From: Actinomycetota bacterium
GTDB lineage: Bacteria > Actinomycetota > Acidimicrobiia > Acidimicrobiales > JACCXE01
Assembly (NCBI GenBank): GCA_013697265.1
Contig: JACCXE010000005.1
Location: 1-7,594, forward strand
DNA: 7,594 nt
Reading direction: 5' to 3'
Every line of letters begins with the position of its first letter. The first letter of the stretch is position 1. Below, one piece after another: positions 1 through 5,633 of the stretch. The translations under genes were made by a program, and so were the position numbers. The notes under the pieces were generated by a model, which searched no databases, had not been told where the DNA came from, and worked only from the letters and a program-made list of their open reading frames with translations.

Positions 1-1572
1 GAGCTGGGCCGCATCGGCCAGCGAAACTCCGTGTGGCTCTTGTTCGAGCGGCAGTCAGCGCCGGCCCGGCGGCTGCTGGCGCTGATAGCGCTCCTCGGGC
101 GGCCGGCACCCATGCGGCTTCTGGCACAGGCGAGCGGGGCGGAGCTCGATGTTGCCAAAGACGCGCTGCGCGACTTAGACCGCCGGCATCTCGTTCGACA
201 TGACCCAACCGGTTTTCGCGTGGACCATGACCTGGTGGGCGAAACGATTCAGGACCGCCTCGATCCGGTCACCCGCGCCGAGGTGCACCAGCGTCTGGCC
301 GAAGCGCTGGAGTCGACCGGGGGACCGGCCGACGAGCTGGCTCGCCACCGCGCCGCCTCCGGGGACACGCGGGGTGCGGCCGCCGCATTCGCAACTGCCG
401 CCGCGATCCGGCTCGATCGATTTGCCGACAATGAGGCGCGCCAACTTGCGTCAGACGGGATCGCGATCGGCGCCGATGAGCCGGAGGTTCGCTCGACGCT
501 TCTCGAGGTGAGAGCGGAAACCTACGCCCGGCAGGGCGACTTCGAGGCGGCTCGTCGCGATCTTCGCGACGCCCTCGTCGACGCCACCTCGCGGCCGGCG
601 CGGTCGCGCCTGCTGACGCGAATGGCTGCACTGACCGCCGGCGTCGAAGACATGGTCCGGGCGGGCGAACTGGCTGATCTGGCCACCGCTGAAGCCGCCG
701 ACGACCCTGGCGCGCGCGCCCGGGCCGTCTATGTGCGAGCGCTCGTCGACATGAATCTCGATCTTCACGACGCGGCCGAGGCCCGATTCGAGGAAGCGCT
801 GCAACTCTTTACAACCGCAGGCGACACGGCCGGGGTGGCCGACATCCTCGACGCTCGGGCGATGAGCGCGTTCGGATTCGGTCAGATCACCGAAGGCATC
901 GAGCGGTTCGAACGGGTGGCCAAACTCTTCGCCGACAACGGCAACCTGTTGCGGATCGTCACGCCCCGATCCACTCGCGGCCACGGCTTACTGTTCGCCG
1001 GCCGTGCCGAGGAGGGTCTGCTCGAAACCGCTGACGCGCTGGAGTTGGCCCGAAGCCTCGGGTACGCGGAAGGCGAGGCCATGGTCTTATGGCACCACTC
1101 CGAGGTGTTGGCCGGCTGCGGCCGCGCCGAGGAAGCGCGCTCGGTTGCTACCGCGGGCGTCGAGCTGGCCCGGCGCGTCCAGCACCGAGGGTGGACGGCG
1201 TCGACCTTGTGCGGCCTGGGTGTTGTGGAGATCGCACGAGGTGATCTCGAAGCAGCCGCAACCGCCTTCGCGGACAGCCTGGCCCTGACCGAGCATCTGG
1301 TGATGTTCAAGTGCTGGGCCCACGCCCGCTTGGCTGGTGTTTTGTTGGCTCAAGATCGGCTGGTCGAGGCCGAGGCTCATGTGCGCTGGGCGCTGGAGAG
1401 CGGCCCGGGGCTGCTGGGCCAGTACGAGGCCCGGCTCGCGCGCTGTGAACTCGCCGTCCGACGGGGCGACGACGACGCGGAGACACTCGTCGACGAGGCC
1501 CTGCGCTTGGCCCGGGCCGGCGGACATGTGCTTTCCGCCGACCGGCTGGCCGAGTTGGGACGGCAGGTATGA
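1..1572 (+). CDS. C-terminal part of a winged-helix/TPR regulator, probably a STAND-type ATPase (5' partial)
   Basis: The reading frame is open from base 1, with 10 codons before the first GTG at 31, so the gene very likely begins upstream; 523 residues are visible. The first ~100 residues look like the winged-helix segment that follows an NTPase domain in AfsR/MalT/AAA_16-type regulators: helices around 'LLALIALLG', then 'LVRHDPTGFRVDHDLV' and 'HQRLAEALE'. The rest is a run of helical pairs typical of TPR repeats, for example 'GDFEAARRDLRDAL', 'LHDAAEARFEEALQLF', 'GDLEAAATAFADSL' and 'EAEAHVRWALESG'. The protein ends inside the repeats at 'LAELGRQV', with no C-terminal LuxR-type HTH. The missing N-terminus would therefore hold any output domain (BTAD/OmpR-type HTH or nucleotide cyclase are the usual partners). 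The role is inferred: signal sensing by the TPR superhelix. The repeat assignment is firm; the family name is less certain. Confidence 0.8.
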   Translation, partial: ELGRIGQRNSVWLLFERQSAPARRLLALIALLGRPAPMRLLAQASGAELDVAKDALRDLDRRHLVRHDPTGFRVDHDLVGETIQDRLDPVTRAEVHQRLAEALESTGGPADELARHRAASGDTRGAAAAFATAAAIRLDRFADNEARQLASDGIAIGADEPEVRSTLLEVRAETYARQGDFEAARRDLRDALVDATSRPARSRLLTRMAALTAGVEDMVRAGELADLATAEAADDPGARARAVYVRALVDMNLDLHDAAEARFEEALQLFTTAGDTAGVADILDARAMSAFGFGQITEGIERFERVAKLFADNGNLLRIVTPRSTRGHGLLFAGRAEEGLLETADALELARSLGYAEGEAMVLWHHSEVLAGCGRAEEARSVATAGVELARRVQHRGWTASTLCGLGVVEIARGDLEAAATAFADSLALTEHLVMFKCWAHARLAGVLLAQDRLVEAEAHVRWALESGPGLLGQYEARLARCELAVRRGDDDAETLVDEALRLARAGGHVLSADRLAELGRQV

Positions 1573-1584
1573 GGGGCATACCGT
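1555..1584 (+). promoter_or_regulatory. Putative leaderless promoter of the MaoC gene
   Basis: TTGGGA (1555-1560) and TACCGT (1579-1584) are separated by 18 nt. The -10 fits the actinobacterial TANNNT pattern and ends 6 nt before the ATG at 1591, so transcription would begin at or next to the start codon. No Shine-Dalgarno sequence is correctly placed; GAGGGG at 1571-1576 lies 14 nt upstream of the ATG. The promoter lies over the last codons of the TPR gene. Confidence 0.5.
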
Positions 1585-1590
1585 CTTGGC

Positions 1591-2103
1591 ATGACGACGC
1601 ATGACAGGCCGTTCGGTCGCTACCTGGAGGACTTCGAGCCGGGCGACATCTACAAGCACTGGCCGGGAAAGACGATCACCGAGGCCGACGACCACCTGTT
1701 TTGCATGATCACGATGAACCACCACCCATTGCACACCAACGCGTGGTTCGCCGAGCACGAGACCGTGCAAGGCAAGAACGTGGTGGTCGGCAACCTCGTC
1801 TACAGCCTCGTGCTCGGCATGTCGGTGCCCGACGTCAGCGGCAGCTGCATCGCCAACCTCGAGATCGAATCGCTCAGCCATAAGAAGCCGACGTTCCACG
1901 GCGACACGATCTACGCCGAGACCCGCGTGCTCGACAAGGTCGAGTCGACCTCGAAGAACGACCGCGGCATCGTCACGGTCGAGACCAAGGGCTTCAACCA
2001 GCACGGCGATGAGGTCTGCTACTTCCGCCGCAAGCTGATGGTGTGGAAGGCCGATGCCGCACCCAAGCGCCAGCGGCCCTACGGCGACGACGTCTGGTCG
2101 TGA
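1591..2103 (+). CDS. MaoC-like hot-dog dehydratase/hydratase
   Basis: This 170-residue single hot-dog protein is of the usual length for MaoC-type (R)-specific enoyl-CoA hydratases, which add water to the double bond of acyl-CoA thioesters in the cytoplasm. The N-terminal 'FEPGDIYKHWPGKTITEAD' (residues 15-33) is typical of MaoC proteins. The hydratase-2 signature is present in variant form as 'TMNHHPLHTNAWFAE' (residues 41-55). His48 matches the catalytic His, but Asn43 stands where classical members have the catalytic Asp. From memory, similar variants occur in the mesaconyl/itaconyl-CoA hydratase-like branch (Rv2499c-type), so the substrate may be a C4-C5 dicarboxylyl-CoA, but this is uncertain. 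The ATG at 1591 is 18 nt after the TPR gene and matches the family N-terminus. Its 3' end overlaps the convergent nuclease gene by 25 bp. Confidence 0.85.
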   Translation: MTTHDRPFGRYLEDFEPGDIYKHWPGKTITEADDHLFCMITMNHHPLHTNAWFAEHETVQGKNVVVGNLVYSLVLGMSVPDVSGSCIANLEIESLSHKKPTFHGDTIYAETRVLDKVESTSKNDRGIVTVETKGFNQHGDEVCYFRRKLMVWKADAAPKRQRPYGDDVWS

Positions 2104-2909
2104 GCGACTAAGGGCCGAGCCGCGGCCGCCTCGAACAGCTTCCGAAGGCGGCGTCCCGTCGACACCGGCAGGTCGTGCACTTCCCTCCAGGTGAAGCGAC
2201 CGCACAGCCAACCGGTCGCGGCCACAACTGCGGTTTCCCGCCGAGCGTCGTGGACCGGCTGGTCCTTGTGCTGCTGTCCGTCGAGTTCGATGAAGAGCCC
2301 AATCTCGGGCCACGCCAAGTCAACGCGCGCGATGAAGGAACCGTGTTCGTCGTAGACGTTGACCTGCCGCAGCGGGTCGGGGAGACCGATAGCCCGAGCC
2401 AGCTGCACCATCAGCGTCTCCAACAAGCTTTCGGTGGGTGGCGCGCCCTTCGATCGCAGTGCGAGAACCCGCCGTACCCGCCCCGACGAAACTGCGACCA
2501 GATCCTCGACTGCGAAGTGCCGCGTTCTCAGGCCCGACTCCATCGCCTGTTCCCACGTTGCGTCGTCGAGAGTCTCCGCGAGGTCAACGATCGTCCGTAA
2601 CGCGTCGGTGCACCGGTAGTCCTGTATCAACGCGACGTCGTCTGTCGCTCGCCGGCGTCGAGGCGGCCTCCGACGCGTGACTTTCACAGAGTCGAAGCAG
2701 TGCAGGACGCCGGCGACCTCACCCCACGCCACGCCCCCGTTCACGCGCATCCGACCTAGCGCCTCGGTGAACTCGTCGAGAGGCTCGGATCCCTCCGCGT
2801 AGGCCCCGCGAGTGATGCGGATCCACAGGCCGAGCTTCACCCCGTGCTGAAGTTGTCGCTCGGTGCGGCCCTCCGCCAGCGCTTCCTCCGTTGTAAACAC
2901 CCGTCGCAC
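2079..2909 (-). CDS. AbiEi-like N-terminal domain plus DUF559/Vsr-like PD-(D/E)xK endonuclease
   Basis: This 276-residue protein is unusual as an isolated gene but belongs to a widespread actinobacterial family. Residues 1-40 ('FTTEEALAEGRTERQLQ...WIRITRGAYAEG') resemble the wing/HTH of AbiEi-type antitoxins ('GxxxR...G.L.R...GVY'). A basic run RRRPPRRRR lies near 79-87. The C-terminal part has a PD-(D/E)xK-like core: Glu160 in 'PTESLLE', Asp197 in 'RVDLAWP', Glu208-x-Asp210 in 'FIELDGQQHK' and Asp221/Arg224 after it, as in DUF559 and very-short-patch repair (Vsr) nucleases. DNA binding and cleavage are therefore likely, but no target is known. No partner toxin (AbiEii nucleotidyltransferase) lies beside it, so a toxin-antitoxin role is not supported. 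GTG is chosen because GGGAG lies 5 nt upstream on the minus strand (2915-2919). The TAG stop lies inside the 3' end of the MaoC gene. Confidence 0.8.
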   Translation of the reverse strand: MRRVFTTEEALAEGRTERQLQHGVKLGLWIRITRGAYAEGSEPLDEFTEALGRMRVNGGVAWGEVAGVLHCFDSVKVTRRRPPRRRRATDDVALIQDYRCTDALRTIVDLAETLDDATWEQAMESGLRTRHFAVEDLVAVSSGRVRRVLALRSKGAPPTESLLETLMVQLARAIGLPDPLRQVNVYDEHGSFIARVDLAWPEIGLFIELDGQQHKDQPVHDARRETAVVAATGWLCGRFTWREVHDLPVSTGRRLRKLFEAAAARPLVAHDQTSSP

Positions 2910-2914
2910 GTCGA

Positions 2915-2919
2915 CTCCC
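2915..2919 (-). promoter_or_regulatory. Ribosome binding site of the nuclease gene
   Basis: The minus strand reads GGGAG, then 5 nt, then GTG at 2909. This supports the GTG start, which also gives the expected family N-terminus. Confidence 0.55.
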
Positions 2920-2933
2920 GCGTCCGCGCCCTG

Positions 2934-2977
2934 GAACCGACATGGATCGGGCGAAAACCCGTAGGTCGTGTCGGTTC
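2934..2977. repeat. Nested inverted repeat between hydrolase and nuclease genes
   Basis: GAACCGACA (2934-2942) and TGTCGGTTC (2969-2977) are perfect 9-bp inverted repeats. Inside them lies a second small dyad, CGGG (2948-2951) and CCCG (2958-2961), around the loop CGAAAA. As plus-strand RNA the outer stem can be lengthened by U-G, G-C and G-U pairs to about 12 pairs; as minus-strand RNA two of these become mismatches. No U tract follows on either strand. It may be a weak terminator for the hydrolase, an operator for the nuclease gene, or a small structured element; the function is unknown. Confidence 0.6.
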
Positions 2978-3036
2978 AGGGGCAATGGCTCAGCAGGGGG
3001 AGCGCTGAGGCGACGGTAGCGGCGGGGTGTGCCGCG

Positions 3037-3901
3037 CTAGCTGGTAACCCAGTCGACTACGAGCGGGTTCACGACCTCGGGCTTTTCGACCTGGAGGAAG
3101 TGGCCGCAGTCGTCCAACAACTCAACCCGCGACTCGGGGGACAGGAACGCCGCGGCGTCCGTCGTTAGCCCCGCGGACAGGCAGCCGTCGTTGCGTCCGT
3201 GGAGAAACAACACCGGCTGGGTTGGCACGCCGCCCGCCGCGGCCTGCAGTTCGTCGAACGCCGGATCTTTGGGGCCCGTCGCCCAACATCGCCCGGTAGT
3301 AGCCGAGTGCGGCGGCGAGGTTGGCCGGGTCGCGCAGCGCGTCTTTCACATGGGCGATGTGTTGGGCTCCGTCGTAACCGGGCGACCAGTCCGCCCATAG
3401 ACCGTCGATGAATTCGAGGTCGTTCATGGCGACGGCCATGTCCGACAGCGGGTGCTGGAAGAAGAACATGTACCAAGACCGCTGCAGTTGCTTGTAGGTG
3501 AGGAAGCCGGCACCCAGCGCGCCCGCGGGCGGCACCGCCATCGTGACGACGCGCCTCCACCTCTCGGGCGCGGACACCGCGATGCCGTAGGTGGCGATGG
3601 CACCCCAGTCGTGGCCGATGATCACGGCGTTAGAAGATGCACCGAAGGCGTCGTGCAACGCGTTGGCGTCGGCCACCAGGGCGCCGGTTTGGTAAACGCC
3701 ATCGGACGGAATCGACGTCGGCGCGTAGCCGCGCAGCCAGGGCGCGACCGCATGAAAGCCCGCGTCGCCTAAGTCGGCGAGCAAGGAGTTCCACGTGGGT
3801 GCCGCGTCGGGGAAGCCGTGCAGGCACAGGGCGAGCGGGCCGTGGGCCGGGCCTGACTCGAGATAGGCGAAGTCCAACCCGTTGGCGCTGATCGACGGCA
3901 T
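3037..3901 (-). pseudogene. Epoxide-hydrolase-like alpha/beta hydrolase, frameshifted
   Basis: The N-terminal half has 'LCLHGFPD' (oxyanion-hole region, residues 25-32 from the 3901 ATG), 'VIIGHDWGA' with nucleophile Asp98, and the cap segment 'SWYMFFFQHPL' ... 'GYYRAMLGDG', typical of soluble epoxide hydrolases and their relatives. The frame is then lost. The remaining parts, the acid Asp in 'FLHGRNDGCL' and the base His in 'DCGHFLQVEKPE', lie in the next frame and end at 3037. Dropping one base from the GGGG run at 3271-3274 rejoins them as '...GDGPKDPAFDELQ...' giving about 287 residues, normal for the family. As read, the product lacks the acid and the His and ends at 3122 with ~50 unrelated residues, so it should be inactive. 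The cause may be a sequencing or assembly error, or a recent mutation; both halves look well preserved. The ATG at 3901 is preferred to the one at 3922 because TACTTT lies 7 nt before it. Confidence 0.85.
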
Positions 3902-3908
3902 GTGCGCC

Positions 3909-3914
3909 AAAGTA
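3909..3914 (-). promoter_or_regulatory. Putative -10 element of the alpha/beta hydrolase gene
   Basis: The minus strand reads TACTTT (3914 down to 3909), a TANNNT match whose end is 7 nt before the ATG at 3901. A leaderless transcript would start there. No convincing -35 element was seen. Confidence 0.35.
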
Positions 3915-3920
3915 TCGGGC

Positions 3921-4685
3921 ATGCCCGTGCACGCCAGCGCCGAACAGGGTTACGCCGCGGTCGGCGCCGATTACGAGAAGGGCAGGCCCGAGTACGCGCC
4001 CGACGCTGTGGCCTACCTGCTGCAACGCCTCGGCGTGGCCCGCGCCGGTGATACCAAACGCGTCGTCGACCTTGCCGCGGGCACCGGCAAGTTCACCCGC
4101 GCCCTGCGCAACGCCGGGATCAACCCGGTTGCGGTGGAACCAGTCGCCCACATGCGCGACACGCTCGCGGCCACAACACCGGGGGTCGAGATCGTCGACG
4201 GCACTGCGGAAGCGATGCCGTTCGGGGACGGGTCGACCGACGCCGTGATTGTGGCCCAGGCCTTTCACTGGTTCGACGGCGCGAAGGCGCTGGCCGAGAT
4301 CCATCGCGTCCTAAAGCCGCTGGGCAGCCTCGGTCTCGTGTGGAACGGCGTGGACCGAAGCGTCGATTGGCTCGACGCGATCTGGACCGAAGTCGACGCG
4401 CTTCGAGACGACACGCCCCACGCCTGGACCTACGCGTGGAGCGAGGCGTTCAGCGCGACCACCGACTTCAGTCCGCTGATATCGGCGACCTTCCGGCACG
4501 ACCAGCCCACTGATCGGGATGGGTTGGTCGCGCGCGTCGCGTCGATCTCGTTCATCGCCCGCGGCTCGCAAGAGTCCCGCGACGCGCTCATCGCGCACGT
4601 CCGCAACGTCGTGAACGACGCCCAACTGCCCGAGCATTTCGTGCTGCCCTACAACTGCTACCTCCACTGGTGCCGCGCCGTCTAA
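3921..4685 (+). CDS. Class I SAM-dependent methyltransferase
   Basis: The 254-residue protein has a Rossmann-type methyltransferase fold. Motif I is 'VVDLAAGTGKFTRAL' (residues 48-62), the acidic residue at the end of beta-2 is Glu73 in 'VAVEPVAHM', and motifs around beta-4 are 'GTAEAMPFGDGSTDAVIVAQ' followed by 'AFHWFD' (to residue 119). 'IHRVLKPLGSLGLVWN' follows. This layout is that of the Methyltransf_11 (UbiE-like) group, in which 'AFHWFD' is common. The acceptor substrate cannot be read from the sequence; small molecules are more usual than protein or RNA. I chose ATG 3921, where the protein starts 'MPVHASAEQGYAAVG', because family members begin shortly before 'Y...YdkgRP'. A GTG at 3882 would extend into the divergent hydrolase. 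The gene overlaps mutY by 16 nt, which suggests co-transcription. Confidence 0.85.
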   Translation: MPVHASAEQGYAAVGADYEKGRPEYAPDAVAYLLQRLGVARAGDTKRVVDLAAGTGKFTRALRNAGINPVAVEPVAHMRDTLAATTPGVEIVDGTAEAMPFGDGSTDAVIVAQAFHWFDGAKALAEIHRVLKPLGSLGLVWNGVDRSVDWLDAIWTEVDALRDDTPHAWTYAWSEAFSATTDFSPLISATFRHDQPTDRDGLVARVASISFIARGSQESRDALIAHVRNVVNDAQLPEHFVLPYNCYLHWCRAV

Positions 4686-5554
4686 CCGCAACGCAGCGTC
4701 GCCTACTCACATGGGCCGACCAGGCGGGCCGCGACCTGCCTTGGCGCACCACGCGCGACCCGTGGGCGATCTTGGTGAGCGAGGTGATGCTTCAGCAGAC
4801 CCAGGTGAGTCGTGTGATCCCGGTGTGGACCGCCTTCTTGCGACGGTTTCCGACGCCCGCAGCGTGCGCGACCGCGCAGCAATCCGAGGTCGTCACTGCC
4901 TGGCGGGGCATGGGCTACAACCGCCGCGCCGTGAACCTGCACCGGTGCGCCATCGCTATCACCGAGCAACACGGCGGCCAGTTGCCGACGAGCCTGCGCG
5001 AACTCCAAGCGCTGCCCGGGATTGGGCCGTATACGGCCCGGGCGGTGCTGGTGTTCGCCTTCGAGCAGCCCGTCGGCGTTGTCGACGTGAACGCGGCGCG
5101 GGTCCACGCCCGATTGAAGGGTCACGCCCTCACCAACGCCGAGGTGCAACGACGAGCCGACGACGCCACGCCGCCGACCGAGCCGTGGCGATGGAACCAG
5201 GCCGTGCTGGATCTCGGCGCGACCGTCTGCACCAAGCGAGCGCCGAAATGCGGCGAGTGCCCGTTAACAGCCGAATGTGGATGGCGCGCCATTGGTTACG
5301 TCGCGCCCGACCCGGTCGAGAACAGCGCTGGCATCCCCAAGCGCCAGTCGACCTTCGAAGGATCCGATCGCCAGGGCCGGGGCCGACTCGTCGACGCGCT
5401 GCGCCGTGGACCCGTGTCGTCGCGGCCGGTTGAACTCGCCGTAACCATGGGTTGGTCCGACGACGCGGACCGCGCAATTCGTGTCGCCATGACGGTCGTG
5501 GCTGACGGACTGGCGCAATGGGAACAACGTACGGAAACGCTTTGCCTGGCCTAG
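4670..5554 (+). CDS. mutY: A/G-specific adenine DNA glycosylase MutY
   Basis: MutY removes adenine misinserted opposite 8-oxoguanine and so prevents G:C to T:A mutations. The sequence shows 'SEVMLQQTQV' with catalytic Glu38, the helix-hairpin-helix 'LPGIGPYTARAV' (115-126), catalytic Asp139 in 'GVVDVNAARV', and four [4Fe-4S] ligands spaced C-x6-C-x2-C-x5-C (Cys187, 194, 197, 203). The length of 294 aa is near that of mycobacterial MutY. The ~85 residues after the cluster are shorter and less NUDIX-like than the C-terminal domain of E. coli MutY, which reads 8-oxoguanine. GTG 4670 begins 16 nt before the end of the methyltransferase gene, suggesting translational coupling; 'ATQRRLLTWADQAGRDLPWR' is the expected N-terminal helix. 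Its stop at 5552-5554 is 4 nt before the CRP-like site. Confidence 0.96.
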   Translation: MPRRLTATQRRLLTWADQAGRDLPWRTTRDPWAILVSEVMLQQTQVSRVIPVWTAFLRRFPTPAACATAQQSEVVTAWRGMGYNRRAVNLHRCAIAITEQHGGQLPTSLRELQALPGIGPYTARAVLVFAFEQPVGVVDVNAARVHARLKGHALTNAEVQRRADDATPPTEPWRWNQAVLDLGATVCTKRAPKCGECPLTAECGWRAIGYVAPDPVENSAGIPKRQSTFEGSDRQGRGRLVDALRRGPVSSRPVELAVTMGWSDDADRAIRVAMTVVADGLAQWEQRTETLCLA

Positions 5555-5558
5555 TACC

Positions 5559-5574
5559 TGTGACCTTGGTCACA
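5559..5574. promoter_or_regulatory. CRP/GlxR-type operator (perfect TGTGA-N6-TCACA palindrome)
   Basis: The sequence TGTGACCTTGGTCACA has two perfect 7-bp half sites around TT. It matches TGTGA-N6-TCACA, the core recognised by cAMP receptor proteins of E. coli, Mycobacterium (Crp) and Corynebacterium (GlxR). It lies just after mutY and 59 nt before the CTG start of the MBL gene. Its centre is about 46 bp upstream of the start site implied by TAACCT at 5601, a place suited to activation. As RNA it could form only a 6-bp stem with a CTTG loop and no U tract, so a terminator is unlikely. Confidence 0.65.
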
Positions 5575-5600
5575 CAGGGTGCAAACGATCAACAAAGCGG

Positions 5601-5606
5601 TAACCT
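5601..5606 (+). promoter_or_regulatory. Putative -10 element of the MBL gene cluster
   Basis: TAACCT fits TANNNT and lies between the CRP-like site and the ribosome binding site. The -35 position (GGTGCA, about 5578-5583) is poor, as expected of an activator-dependent promoter. The implied transcript starts near 5613, leaving a 20-nt leader. Confidence 0.35.
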
Positions 5607-5617
5607 GCCGAAAACAA

Positions 5618-5627
5618 GAGAGGGGGG
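5618..5627 (+). promoter_or_regulatory. Ribosome binding site deciding a CTG start
   Basis: The purine run GAGAGGGGGG ends 6 nt before CTG at 5634. It is the strongest Shine-Dalgarno-like sequence in this gap and is badly placed (63 nt away) for the GTG at 5691. Confidence 0.6.
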
Positions 5628-5633
5628 ACGGCG

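Noticed and set aside
1087..2313. Minus-strand open frame of 408 codons
   Set aside because: It runs antisense to the TPR and MaoC genes, shows no recognisable motif, and has the Arg/Val/Gly-rich composition of a shadow frame in GC-rich DNA.
2079..2909. AbiE-type toxin-antitoxin system
   Set aside because: Only the AbiEi-like N-terminal resemblance is present; no AbiEii nucleotidyltransferase lies beside it, and the protein continues into a nuclease domain.
3882..3884. GTG as start of the methyltransferase
   Set aside because: It adds 13 residues not expected in the family and reaches into the divergent hydrolase coding region.
3630..4304. Minus-strand open frame of 224 codons across the hydrolase-methyltransferase junction
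   Set aside because: It is out of frame with the hydrolase and antisense to the methyltransferase; its sequence resembles no family.
5555..5580. Palindrome after mutY as a transcription terminator
   Set aside because: The RNA stem would be only 6 bp with a CTTG loop and no U tract; the exact TGTGA-N6-TCACA match favours an operator.
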